This document shows positions 38,001 through 47,500 of a stretch of DNA of 64,000 nt, piece by piece. The translations under genes were made by a program, and so were the position numbers. Numbering within the stretch: position 1 is the first letter of the stretch; each line of letters starts with the position of its first letter. The notes beneath the pieces were generated by a model that was not told the DNA's origin, did no database searches, and worked only from the letters and a program-made list of their open reading frames with translations. Location of the stretch: the NCBI GenBank assembly GCA_946965045.2, contig OX337236.1, positions 1,922,001 through 1,986,000 on the forward strand. The letters are read 5' to 3'. This DNA comes from Epithemia pelagica. Lineage: Eukaryota > Bacillariophyta > Bacillariophyceae > Surirellales > Surirellaceae.

Positions 38001-39477
38001 TGTTTTTAATGGCCTTGCCCGTGAGTAGCAAGTAGGACGGCGAATGTTGCAACCGGGTGCAGGCCCCAAATCCGCGCAGTTTGGCATCCGCGTGACGATA
38101 GACTGTGACGTGATCCAACAAATTGGTCGCGGGTTCCTCTTCTTCTTCTTCTTCTTTTTCTTGTCGTCCATGGCACTCGGTATTCCAGTAGTGGTCCTCC
38201 AACTCGGTCAAATCCAAGGCCAAGAGTTCCATGCTGCCCCGCAACACACCCGCAAAGCACCAACGACAATCTGGGGCAATATCCACCGTCATGAGGAGCG
38301 AGGTGTGGACCCCCTTGGCGTGAATTTGTCCCGCCACGGCACCATACAATTGATTGTCTTTGGAATCCACCAAAATGGAACTCCCTCCTCCTCCTCCTCC
38401 TCCAGTGATCTGATTGTCCCCCCGGGTCTTGTTGTGGGTGGTGGAGGACCTTTGGTGGGACGCATGGTGGGACGTTTGGAAGGTTCCCGTCAAGTCAAAG
38501 AGACGCACCGTGCCATCGGCAAATCCTCCAATCACCAGGCGACCACTGGGGGAAAACTTGAGCGAGGTACACTCTTCATTCACGGCAAATTTGGCCACGG
38601 CCTGCGACGAGGGCTTGCTCTTGTCGCGATTTTGTTGCAGTGACACGAGACGTTGATGCAACCGTGCGCAGAGGGGTGGCAAGGAATGACGGGACAAACG
38701 GGCGGCACTCGAGAGCGAGGAGGACGCGTGTCGCGGAGAGGGGAGGTTCTCGAGCGGAGGAGTTTGTCGTGTGCCAGTGCTGGTTGTTCCATTGTCTTCT
38801 TCTCCTTCTCGTTGTTGGTGTCGTGTCGCGTCTTGAAATGATGGAACGGGTCGATGTGGCTCCAATTTGTGAGGCGTTGGTGTGACAAGGTGTTGGGATG
38901 GGACACGAGGCTTGGTGGGTTTCTCGACCGAGGACGACAAGGCTTGGGAAGAATCAGGATGAGGATGATGAGAGTGATGGAGTTGTTGTTTCTCGGCCGA
39001 CGACGACACGGTTCGTGTTTGGATGGGGACAGGCTTTTTGGGAACATGGTTTTTCACCGCGTGTTTGGAGGAGGAGGAGGACAATGGACCAACTGGAGCA
39101 TCCAAGCTTCCCACTGGTTGGTCGTGAAGACGCAGTGTGTTGGCCATAATGTGTGACGAAGAGGAAGAGGAGGTGTTGGTCGATGCGGATCGAATCCGTT
39201 GGTTGGAAGCGACGACAAGAGGATGGGTACCCGCTGTTGGGAACGCCGTCGTCCTTTCACGAGTCGACAAATCACTCGTCTTGTTGGAAGAGGGACGATG
39301 ACTGGGGTGGAGCATGGAGGATGAGGAACCGGGTTTTCCCATGGTCTTTTTGTTTCGATTCGCGTGGTCTCGTCGTTGGTTCGTTTCGAAAAAAAAGCGA
39401 GAATGATGAGACGAGGGGCTTGCCATTGGTGGGAGAGGTTCAAACCAAAGATCAAAGCGTGGCTGGCGTTCGCGCAC
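35035..39477 (-). CDS. Large WD40-repeat protein with long disordered regions
   Basis: Up to 1,480 residues. The ATG at 39,477 opens the frame; a second ATG 51 bases downstream (accaATGGC) has a better context. Residues about 1-290 are Ser/Pro/His-rich and disordered. A WD40 propeller spans about 295-620: CTSLKFSPSGRLVIGGFADG, TVRLFDLTG, MTVDIAPDCRWCFAGVLRG, KNIHIWKF and RVWDLTSED. A further beta-rich part around 640-780 includes a poly-Gln run encoded near 37,327-37,350 (GTSVWNYNPQQQ-type). The remaining 600 residues are Ser/Thr/Pro-rich, ending in a basic helical segment (LLYNRLWLRQRKNSRTMHDK). WD40 propellers are protein-interaction platforms; I cannot assign a specific orthologue. Confidence 0.75.
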   Translation of the reverse strand: MRERQPRFDLWFEPLPPMASPSSHHSRFFFETNQRRDHANRNKKTMGKPGSSSSMLHPSHRPSSNKTSDLSTRERTTAFPTAGTHPLVVASNQRIRSASTNTSSSSSSHIMANTLRLHDQPVGSLDAPVGPLSSSSSKHAVKNHVPKKPVPIQTRTVSSSAEKQQLHHSHHPHPDSSQALSSSVEKPTKPRVPSQHLVTPTPHKLEPHRPVPSFQDATRHQQREGEEDNGTTSTGTRQTPPLENLPSPRHASSSLSSAARLSRHSLPPLCARLHQRLVSLQQNRDKSKPSSQAVAKFAVNEECTSLKFSPSGRLVIGGFADGTVRLFDLTGTFQTSHHASHQRSSTTHNKTRGDNQITGGGGGGGSSILVDSKDNQLYGAVAGQIHAKGVHTSLLMTVDIAPDCRWCFAGVLRGSMELLALDLTELEDHYWNTECHGRQEKEEEEEEEPATNLLDHVTVYRHADAKLRGFGACTRLQHSPSYLLLTGKAIKNIHIWKFTPPPPSSSTQSSRRGQALVPTWVQLYNTQTNGTTIQFLQFRRCPGTTRLEALSKSDGQKLRVWDLTSEDLPVSTSSSKEGPPEPTTTKQPVRKRPAYTDVANTEAALAVAGNLSLCGGSEWYNQMSLVSLEDSYDGGGPRGDGDTKPVAWFHHSEMALPGIPSPSVAEPGGGRRRPGRGDLTCLDAAYTTGYDSNHVLLQLSNGSVWNYNPQQQQQQQQGPHSLHHNNRKKDTSTTTTPSSSSSTSQCTTLPHPAFGSLPAGVHRCLGVGRVGQPGLALAAAAIYSATRNKGRLVICPMDPPETIVPALAAAAESRALEPSPTSFWGFWDPTEPATRCANAENRTDDEKLRQHNGGSDDTKEAVSNEGMLSHDRSVPPTPVIGINKVQPMVGTQGDSDSGSQSTTLSSKQSRISSSSSSTASLPGLVHPGPIHSHPSASMPSPCSQPENTIPQDSPGLEPSTMKDTSIPIAPDCSTPIDVSCSEMGSQKRDMQLDNDPLVPSISKDSSDPLDGTFEDATPSLSTLHNQPQPRPHEKLVPSPLDANNKRVILSELSRNIVFSQQQEQVIPGKRASPDSTPTLSHDNHRLKRQKSCPESVNDSSNRPLRLAVPADETSSEVPVGATSCTTNTMNESKSPTAAEEHPSTQSLCISLEPLSNPGSSPPLTRPSEEHEAAKIMTLLAFDTSLKEPFNETTNSNSVTTETLLSQPPPNHGNKTLSRKEENDNLSQDIVRNDTLVEQEKEHEARCNLGVNTSAVGLGELAERGHARNVANKAEQRERTTSVNKDDGEAESLDTLMNSSYMSNNIQGRTEAIDAEAVQEDNGSSMQESWSPPVVPTCKSSERIRVTLKALDDRLLYNRLWLRQRKNSRTMHDKRPRRVTVTSRALVVQINQDSARARLCHQLWTMVETHLRLHKDRDVSRKSSNDTLSSWYAAAQSLLRWQALEQQDPTLLPSEWEGPSDHSELDCRLHYLSAQMCLQSP

Positions 39478-39790
39478 GCAATGCCATAGAATCGGCCCGC
39501 GCCTGTCGATCCCACGGCATTGCTCACTTTTTGAATGTCAATCCCACGGGATCTCGCAGGGACTCCACACACAACGCGATCATTGATCGCCTTGCTTACA
39601 ATACAATATCACCCTCCACCATCACCCCAAGAAGGAGTAGGAGCAAGTGCCTACAACATGAGAATGAGAGGGTAGCACAAAAAATTAGTAGGCCCTGTCT
39701 ATTCGTAGCGGCCCATGTTACGGGGCTCCATTATTCTAGCTTGTTCGTTTGTCCAGATTCCAAAACTACCTACCGCGTTTCATTGATACC
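39478..39790. other. Intergenic region upstream of the WD40 gene
   Basis: 313 bp between the WD40 gene start and the sulfotransferase stop, both on the minus strand. The part from about 39,745 belongs to the sulfotransferase tandem duplication, whose matching sequence near 40,556 lies inside the reading frame. No gene is seen. Confidence 0.5.
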
Positions 39791-41262
39791 TTACCCTCCT
39801 TGACAGGAGGGCGGAGGAGTAAAGTGTGGAAAGGGTGTTTGTTCCATGGCCGGACCCGGATTCTCGGCCACGAGTTGGTACAATTGCTGATTGTATGGTT
39901 CCAGGCGGTCCAACCAGTCTTGTTGCACGGAACACGAGGGCGTGTGGAGGTTGGGGTCCCGCTTGACATTGGCGTACGGAACCAACAACCGGTGACGACG
40001 ACGTTCGTGCAGTGGCAAATTCAAAAAGTCCTGAATCCGTCGCATGGCGTGTCGTGCATTGCGTTTCAATTCCTCATAGTGGAGGAGCAAAATTTGTTGG
40101 GGTCGACGAAATTCGACAAACCATTGCTGTAACCAATGAGCATACAAGGCATAGGCATAGGGGTCGGGTGATGGTGGTGGTTGTGGTTGTTGTTGTGGTT
40201 GTGAATGATGATTGGTCAACTTGGGCCAGACGGTGGTTTCCATGTGCTCGTGAAATGTTTGGAGCGTGGTGGCGGTACGATTGCCCATTGTTGAATTGGA
40301 GGATGCCGATTCAATCGTTTTGGTATAAAACGGTCTTTGGTCGGCCGACACACTGTGTTTGTACTCATATTCCATGTGATGATACCAGGACAATTCTCGT
40401 GCCATGGGCTCGCGCAGCACCATGATAATCTTGAGGGCACGACGTTGTTTGCGTGTGGCAAACGTGTGGTAATATGCTCCAATGCGGGTGCATGCTGGAA
40501 GAGCTGCGAAAGTTTCGCACTTCGTGCGAAACCTAAAAAATTCCGGAGGGAGTAGTTCGTTTGTCGAGATTCCAAAGTACCGCGTTTCATTGATACCTTG
40601 TCCTTGACAGGAGGGAGGAGTAAAGTGTGGAAAGGGTGTTTGTTCCATGGCCGGACCCGGATTCTCGGCCAAGAGTTTGTACAATTGCTGATTGTACGGT
40701 TCCAGCCGGTCAAACCAGTCTTGTTTCACCAAACACGAGGGCTTGTCAAGGTTGGGGTCCCGCTTGACATTGGCGTACGGAACCAACAACCGGTGACGAC
40801 GACGTTCGTGCAGTGGCAAATTCAAAAAGTCCTGAATCCGTCGCATGGCGTGTCGTGCATTGCGTTTCAATTCCTCATAGTGGAGGAGCAAAATTTGTTG
40901 GGGTCGACGAAATTCGACAAACCATTGCTGTAACCAATGAGCATACAAGGCATAGGCATAGGGGTCGGGTGATGGTTGTGAATGATTCGTCAACTTGGGC
41001 CAGACGGTGGTTTCCATGTGCTCGTGAAATGTTTGGAGCGTGGTGGTACTACGATTGCCCATTGTTGGATTGGAGGATGCCGATTCAATCGTTTTGGTAT
41101 AAAACGGTCTTTGGTCGGCGGACACACTGTGTTTGTACTCATATTCCATGTGATGATACCAGGACAATTCTCGTGCCATGGGCTCGCGCAGTACCATGAT
41201 AATCTTGAGGGCACGACGTTGTTTGCGTGTGGCAAACGTGTGGTAAAATGCTCCAATGCGGG
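39745..41262. repeat. Internal tandem duplication (about 0.8 kb) in the sulfotransferase
   Basis: Two direct copies, about 39,745-40,490 and 40,556-41,262, offset by 801-810 bp (for example GCAAATTCAAAAAGTCC at 40,014 and 40,815). The copies include former 3' flank sequence (TTTCATTGATACCTT at both ends). They differ by a 24-bp insertion rich in Gln/Pro codons and scattered substitutions. The offset keeps the frame. Confidence 0.9.
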
Positions 41263-41896
41263 TGGCGCGCGAAAAGGAATCGGGTGTGGCATCGACAATC
41301 AGCGGTCGAAAAGAAGAAGAAGAAGAAGAAGAAGAAGAAGAAGAAGAAGAAGAAGAAGGTTGGCAATGCTCGTACAGACTGGAATAAAACGACACGCCCT
41401 TGTCATAAAAGGAATCAAAAAAGTGTGGTTCCTTGTCAGTATGCTGGGACACGGGCCGCGACACACACAGCGGTCGGTCCTCGGTAGGCATGGAAAAGTC
41501 TTTGGTCCCAAAATGCTTTTTCAGGTACGCGAATATGACCGTCGTACCCGCTTTTGGAACGCCAGCCAACAAGACATTGGGGAGAATCCAATGTTTGCCG
41601 ACTGCGGCAATGAGAGTGTTGTTGTCTTGGTGGGCTAGAAGTTTGGGGTGTGGAACCATGGACTTGTTCTGGTGTGCACGAATGTCCTGCTGGTTTGTGT
41701 CCCAAGAGAGACTGCTACTTTGAGCGTTTGGTGTATTGTTGTGTTTCCTTTCCCAGGGTCTCGTTTGAATATCGTTGAGGTAAGCTCGTGATTTGACATA
41801 GTCCAGAAAACGACCCGTTTGTTTCTTGACCGCAGGACATTTCGTCAAAGTATGATTGATATTTCGGGAAATCTTGCTGTGTTTGGATCCCCCAAA
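39791..41896 (-). CDS. PAPS-dependent sulfotransferase with duplicated C-terminal half (3' part of a frame split by a hAT element)
   Basis: The frame has no ATG near its upstream end (the first in-frame start-like codon is TTG at 41,848). It stays open back to the hAT insertion at 41,896, which suggests it is the downstream part of a longer gene. The 5'-phosphosulfate loop is LLAGVPKAGTT; the 3'-phosphate site is MVLREPMARELSWYHH (Arg and Ser). A poly-Ser run follows PHFFDSFYDKG. After the first PHFTPPSCQG end, a second copy of the C-terminal 260 residues follows in frame, joined by about 30 residues that correspond to the old 3' flank. The second copy has the 3'-phosphate site but no 5' loop, so it should be inactive alone. 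The family sulfates glycans in the Golgi. Confidence 0.8.
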   Translation of the reverse strand, partial: FGGSKHSKISRNINHTLTKCPAVKKQTGRFLDYVKSRAYLNDIQTRPWERKHNNTPNAQSSSLSWDTNQQDIRAHQNKSMVPHPKLLAHQDNNTLIAAVGKHWILPNVLLAGVPKAGTTVIFAYLKKHFGTKDFSMPTEDRPLCVSRPVSQHTDKEPHFFDSFYDKGVSFYSSLYEHCQPSSSSSSSSSSSSSSSFRPLIVDATPDSFSRATRIGAFYHTFATRKQRRALKIIMVLREPMARELSWYHHMEYEYKHSVSADQRPFYTKTIESASSNPTMGNRSTTTLQTFHEHMETTVWPKLTNHSQPSPDPYAYALYAHWLQQWFVEFRRPQQILLLHYEELKRNARHAMRRIQDFLNLPLHERRRHRLLVPYANVKRDPNLDKPSCLVKQDWFDRLEPYNQQLYKLLAENPGPAMEQTPFPHFTPPSCQGQGINETRYFGISTNELLPPEFFRFRTKCETFAALPACTRIGAYYHTFATRKQRRALKIIMVLREPMARELSWYHHMEYEYKHSVSADQRPFYTKTIESASSNSTMGNRTATTLQTFHEHMETTVWPKLTNHHSQPQQQPQPPPSPDPYAYALYAHWLQQWFVEFRRPQQILLLHYEELKRNARHAMRRIQDFLNLPLHERRRHRLLVPYANVKRDPNLHTPSCSVQQDWLDRLEPYNQQLYQLVAENPGPAMEQTPFPHFTPPPSCQGG
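41310..41358. repeat. GAA/TTC trinucleotide repeat encoding poly-Ser
   Basis: An uninterrupted AAG/GAA run of about 16 units. On the minus strand it encodes the poly-Ser stretch in the first sulfotransferase half. It is prone to length change. Confidence 0.95.
41889..41896. repeat. Left target-site duplication of the hAT element
   Basis: CCCCCAAA immediately outside the left terminal repeat. It is identical to the 8 bp outside the right end (48,946-48,953). An 8-bp duplication is the hallmark of hAT insertion. Confidence 0.95.
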
Positions 41897-41908
41897 CAGG
41901 GTCTGGAA
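41897..41908 (+). repeat. Left terminal inverted repeat of the hAT element
   Basis: CAGGGTCTGGAA, the exact inverse of the right end. It begins with the CAGGG typical of hAT termini. Confidence 0.95.
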
Positions 41909-42390
41909 GTCATTTTATGTGCCATCTAAACTTGAATGTAGATTGATTATTCACTTTTCCAATCAGTTTAGAATTAAATTAAGAATTAACGATTCACTTC
42001 ACGACATATACACAATTGAATTAATCTTGAAAGTGTACTAATTTACGGATAGTAAATGAACTTAATTACCAAAGTCAATTATGTTTACAATCAATAAATT
42101 CACTTAACTTTGCTATTCCCCTATTTCATACCCTTTGAATTGAATTGAATCCCCAATTCCCTTTTCGAACCAATTGGAATTAAATTCCAATCCCAATTCC
42201 CTTTTCGAACGAATTTGAATTGAATGAATCATTCTCAATTCACACCACCATTCAGAACAAATGAATTACACATTCACAAATTCCATTCATTCTCTGAATT
42301 ATGACTCACAGTCACACACTGTACTCCTTATCCTTTCTCCACCATTATAGTCGTACAACATACAACTAAGAAGATGTTAGGTACGCCTGT
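41909..42390. other. Left subterminal region of the hAT element
   Basis: 482 bp of AT-rich non-coding DNA packed with GAATTG/CAATTC-type motifs. It includes a 19-bp direct repeat CCCAATTCCCTTTTCGAAC at 42,152-42,170 and 42,192-42,210. hAT transposases typically bind repeated short subterminal motifs, so this is the likely transposase-binding region, and also the promoter side of the endonuclease III-like gene. Confidence 0.7.
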
Positions 42391-44448
42391 ATGTTTCAGT
42401 ATCGACAAACAGCAACACACTCCTTTGTGGAACTTGTCCATATTCCTGATGTCTTCCATCTTACACCATTGTACATCGTATACTCTCAGTCGTCACATTT
42501 TATCGTACCTATTGTCTCAATGAGCTCCCAACAATACCCAAGTAGTTGTCGCCCAACAATATCTTTGTCAAGCATATGCTCTCCTGTTGTTTCTCTCTCT
42601 CAAGCTCCACACTCATTTTTCAAATTCATTCGAGAAGAACTCCCAGACTTGTCAACCATGTCTTTTGATTTGAGAATGGAAGCAATACAAGACACCATTC
42701 TTGTTTGGCTCATTCGAGAAGATGCTTCAATTCGCTACACTTCGTGCTCTCTTGATATTCTGACAAGCCATCCATGTCAGATCAAGCCATCTCTTTCTAT
42801 GGACCAATCCATCTACCTTATCTCATTACTGGTTCACCATGGTTTATATCCCTCGCAAGAAATTCCCCCCAACTTCCTGTTGAGCAACCCCAAGTTCAAA
42901 ATGAGCCGGCCTAAAGATGATTTCCCAGTATTGCACCTCCACTGCAGCTGTCAACCTATATACGAAGTCAGCACCGAAGACATTGGATACAAAGAAGCAA
43001 TGGAATATGTATTGTTGAATGGGCAAATTGATACTCAAGAAGACCTCAATGTTCAATCGATGGAAGACTATACTCTGGAGTGGATGATACATCGTGATGC
43101 ACTCATTTCTGTTTCTACATCACACAACAGAACAATTCACCCAGTCTCTATCGATCCTCTCTTACAATGCATTGCTACATCAATGTTGTCCCAAATATCC
43201 AACAAGATTATATCCCAAGGAGATCCAACCATTCTGTCTACTCCAGTAACTACTCCTCCAGATTCGATTGAACCTGCTAATTCCTTCCCCATTGATGGAC
43301 CATCTCCACCCACATCACCATCTCAATCGACAAAACCATCTCCAGTCAATGCAAAACACAACTCATCATCACAAGAAATCGCTGTTGTAAAGCCAAAACC
43401 TGACACTCCGACAAAGCGATCTTCTGTTGCCAAACACAGCAACCCACCATATTCTCAGATTATGACTCGCAAACAATATGCCACCGCCGCCAACCTCCTC
43501 ATTAAAGCATCCAGAGCAAGGCGACAAATCTGCTACAACGATAAGAACAATATTCGACACATGCCTGGTCAACCTGTTCGTTTGAAACCCAATGATCTCT
43601 CCTTGTACAACAAAACAAAAAGTTGCCCCCCCACAATATCTGAACAGACTTTGAGAAAGAGGGTTGTTGACTTGCAGTATTTGAAAAAGCTTCATGAACA
43701 TTTCCTTTCCAAAGGTCTGGAAGCTCCAAGAGACAATTGGGAAGACTGGATTAACGACCATCTCTCACCAGAATCCGACCGAGCCTTCATGTGCTTGGTT
43801 GTGATTCTTATGAGTTCCAACACAAGCGACAAACAATTAGCTAAAGTGGTACCCACTTTGTTCCAATGTGGGTTTGTCTCTAGTCGGGCAACCAGTGACA
43901 TTGCACTCAACTATGGGATGAACGCTGTATGTTCCCTATTGGCAGAGACTGGTCTATATTATAAGAATGCTGAGGCTATCGTCAACGCAGCTGACTACTT
44001 CATCCAACGGCATTCTGGAATTATACCAGAAACCATTACGGTGCAAGAACTAATGTGTCTGCATGGGGTTGGGTACAAGACTGCCACAATTGTCTTGGCA
44101 TTTGCATTTCAAAGAATTGACGGAATTCCAACTGATGTGCATGTACATCGCTGCTCTCGAGCCCTGGGATGGATCCCCAAATCATGCAACGACCCAGACA
44201 TGTGCTCGGCTTTGTTGGAGTCTTGGATTCCAAAGGAGTACTGGGAATGGGTCAACCCAATGTTTGGAGCGCTCGGGCAACTAATACAAGACCCAAAGAC
44301 ACGTCACCAATGTTCAGAAATCCAGATGGATTTCACAGTCCGTCGTCTTGACAAAGACCATAAGAAGAAACTCTTAGACAGCAAAGAGATCTACAACCTA
44401 CACAACAATTTCCTTCATTTGTATCGGTCCTATTGCAGTTCCTCATGA
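42391..44448 (+). CDS. Endonuclease III-like HhH-GPD DNA glycosylase/lyase carried by the transposon
   Basis: Up to 685 residues; an internal ATG at 42,520 (MSSQQYPSS) is an equally likely start. The first 400 residues are unrecognised, with a Pro/Ser/Thr linker around 300-350 and a basic patch. The C-terminal 240 residues align by eye with E. coli Nth: VVILMSSNTSDKQLAKVVPT for the LLSAQATD helix (Gln to Asn), AETGLYYKNAEAI, then the helix-hairpin-helix LMCLHGVGYKTATIVL with the Lys that forms the Schiff base in Nth, and GIPTDVHVHRCSRALGW with the catalytic Asp. The four-Cys iron-sulfur loop of Nth is not evident. These enzymes excise damaged or modified bases and nick the strand; plant DEMETER/ROS1 relatives remove 5-methylcytosine. 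Its function in a transposon is unknown. Confidence 0.85.
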   Translation: MFQYRQTATHSFVELVHIPDVFHLTPLYIVYSQSSHFIVPIVSMSSQQYPSSCRPTISLSSICSPVVSLSQAPHSFFKFIREELPDLSTMSFDLRMEAIQDTILVWLIREDASIRYTSCSLDILTSHPCQIKPSLSMDQSIYLISLLVHHGLYPSQEIPPNFLLSNPKFKMSRPKDDFPVLHLHCSCQPIYEVSTEDIGYKEAMEYVLLNGQIDTQEDLNVQSMEDYTLEWMIHRDALISVSTSHNRTIHPVSIDPLLQCIATSMLSQISNKIISQGDPTILSTPVTTPPDSIEPANSFPIDGPSPPTSPSQSTKPSPVNAKHNSSSQEIAVVKPKPDTPTKRSSVAKHSNPPYSQIMTRKQYATAANLLIKASRARRQICYNDKNNIRHMPGQPVRLKPNDLSLYNKTKSCPPTISEQTLRKRVVDLQYLKKLHEHFLSKGLEAPRDNWEDWINDHLSPESDRAFMCLVVILMSSNTSDKQLAKVVPTLFQCGFVSSRATSDIALNYGMNAVCSLLAETGLYYKNAEAIVNAADYFIQRHSGIIPETITVQELMCLHGVGYKTATIVLAFAFQRIDGIPTDVHVHRCSRALGWIPKSCNDPDMCSALLESWIPKEYWEWVNPMFGALGQLIQDPKTRHQCSEIQMDFTVRRLDKDHKKKLLDSKEIYNLHNNFLHLYRSYCSSS

Positions 44449-44566
44449 GTCAATTTCTTATTAGTTACTATCTGTTTTTCCTTGTTTGTTCTTTTTCTTT
44501 TTGTTTCTCGCATGTATCTTGTATGTAGTCTTTCTCGTATGTAGTCGTATGTAGTCTTTTTCGTTT

Positions 44567-47500
44567 TCAGTGGTCTTCATTACTGTTATTGGTGCGGCGT
44601 CGCGGACTTGTCCTTCGTTGTTGTTGTCGTTGTTCTTCTGGCTGCTCTCCGATGTGTTCTGTAGGAGGTGGTTTCTTTGCTCTCGACGATTTGGACTTGG
44701 ACTTTGTTCGAGATGCCGATTCTTGAATGGATTGTTGGCGCACTCTCTTGGAAGATGCACTCGTTTGAGTTGTTGCCTTCCTTTTTGATAAGGTGGTGGA
44801 TCGTTGGGTTGTTGGTGTGGTACTGTGTGTAGCAGGAGTTGTCGTCGAAACGATTCCTGTCACACTTCCTTGAACACTACCACTGGTACTGTTGCCTTGA
44901 TCTGTCGTCGATGTAGTGGGGTTCATTGTTCGATTTGAAGATGCAGAAATACTAGAACCAGCCATCAAGTTCATTTGTTGTAGTTTGACCGCCTCAATGA
45001 TGCAAGCATCACTATCTGACTGAAATGGGTCATTGTCTTTGCCAAGACGACCCATGCATTCCATTTGTTCCTTGTCCCCTTCATCCACGATATCAATGAG
45101 CACTACGTCATCGAATTTTTGTACCAAATCCAGATTAGAATCACTGCATTTGTATTCGTATTCTGAACCAACAATCCCATCGTTCCCTTCGTCTTCATCA
45201 AGTTCAATTTGTTCCCGGGCCTTGTGGTGCTTCTGCATATCCTTTACACCCTTCAAAATGGTTTTCAGACGTTTCATATGACCTTGAGTGGTCCCTTCAG
45301 CAATGGAATCCCATACCGAGATTTCATCGGTTCCCTGCTCATGTTCCTCAACAGCTTCATTTTGTTCTTCATTATCTTTGCCACTGCCGTAGTCAGTTCC
45401 ATTGTTGTCTTCATCGTCATCGTCATCAACCACGGAGATTACTTCCGCCTCTATTTCGGCCTGGGCCTCGTCTCTCTCTTGGCTTGAAGCTGTTCTTTGT
45501 TGGTTCTGCAGTTGCTCCTGTTGACTTATCTGGCGCTGTGTGGCATTACTCCTAGCTTGCTCCTCGGCCTTACCCCTGGTTTGCGCTTCGTCCTCGTTCT
45601 CTGTGGTGTGTTGAGATTTCTTTTTCAGGGTCATTTCATTAACCTCAATCTCTCCACGAACCTTTCTTGTTACCATCTCCATGGTGCGAATCTCGAAATG
45701 TTTCTTGAGCTCGTTCCTCATCAATCTATTGCTATCAAACCATGAGGAGAAAGAAAATATCCTCTCTTGGAAAGCGTTTGTAGAAGGCTTCGAGAGCCAC
45801 ACGATGGCACTTGGGAAAATCATCCTGAAATTACTCTTGTTCGCCTGCCACCACTGTAAGACATCAAAATACTTGCCCACACTGTTGAAATCTTGATCAT
45901 TACATGCCCGTCTGAACTTTTTCTTTTCTTGAGGCGTCCATTTTGGTGACTTTTCAGTGTAAAGAACGGTGGGATACTCCCTAATCAACGATTCCCAGGA
46001 ACTGTGGATAATGCGCTGACAGTAATCCTTGAACCCCTTGAATTCGTTGTTACATTGTTCTCTAAAGCTCTTCTTCTGCTCGTCCAACGTGTTAAGATTG
46101 TTGTTTTCCACGCACGTGCTGTCTTCATTCTCTCCATGATTCCGAAAAATATTGAACACATCGTCATCATCCGAGTCGTCGTCTTCTATATCTACAACCT
46201 CCTCATTGGCTGTCTCGGCCATTGGGGCTGGTCCATTCATTGCCAACCTTTCAGGAGTGGAAAACTTTGCTACCATGTCATCAACAAATTGTTTTTGGAT
46301 TCTAGAGACGTCGTAGTCGTCGTAGATCTTGATTTTTTTCAGGATGTACGGTGCCATGTAGCAGAGAAACGGATGACCGCAGATAGCATTCTCTGCATGG
46401 ACGTCGTCACCATTCATCATGTAGGTGCGAAATTCACGTAGAAGCCGGTTAATAAGCATCCGTGAGGCGGGCAGTAAATCTGCAAACTTGATATTTTTCC
46501 TTTTGGAACGGAGTTTCTCTATGGTTAACCTGGCATCCCAACGTTGGAACTCTGTGTCTAGTTCTGTGGGGTTCACAAGCAGAACAGAGACACCGTTGTC
46601 TTTGTGATATTTAATTCCATGATGGCAACCAAAGATTTCCAACAAAGAGCCTGCAGCAGAGGAAGGATCATCTGCTTGTAAGGACATGGCGCATTTCTTG
46701 AGTGGAGAAAGAATTCCTTCGAATTCTGCTATGGCCTGCCAGTCCTCCTTGGACAGATAATTTTCGCGAAAGTCTTTGTCTACAGAAAACTCTTGTGAAT
46801 TGTAGTCATCCATGACGTACTTATCACGTAGGAGATCATGGAATGTGAGAGCGCATCCGAGAACCCTGGTTGTGTTCGGCATACGGATCTCCACTACAAC
46901 TTGGTGATTTTTTGTTGCGTAGTCCCTCAATGCCTGGAATCTCTTCTTTCTCTTCGTCATCAGGATTGAAGCTAACTTCAAGGCTTTCTTGTATGTGTCC
47001 ACAAATCCGGGAAACTGGTCGATTACCCTTCCCCCCCTTCGTCGTATAGCCAAGCCGGTGGCGTGCTTAAGAATTAATTCCGCACGATGCATATCGCACT
47101 TTCCTCCAGTCTGATTTCCCACAATGTACTTTCCGGCAAGGACTGCCGAATTTGTATTGTCGTTTACGGAAGAGGAGAGGTCAGACTGCGTAATTCCAAC
47201 GGTTGTGAGGATTTTTAGTGTGTGGGTCGCCACTTGGGCTGCTGTGTGGCCGTCTGTTTCGCAGAGACCTACGGGAATCTTGTAAAACACGCAATTCCTG
47301 GGGTCAGTCAGCATTAGGCACAATCCAAGGATGTCTTTTCGATGGCCTTGCCATATGTCATGACAAATTGTGGCGAAGGGAATTGTTTTGCCACAAATTA
47401 GCTTGTAGGCCATCCGGACATTCAGGCATAGGGAGGAAACAGTTTGGAGAAAATTGTTGTAGGAATCAAGTCGCTTGCGTATGATGGCTTTGTTGCTCAT

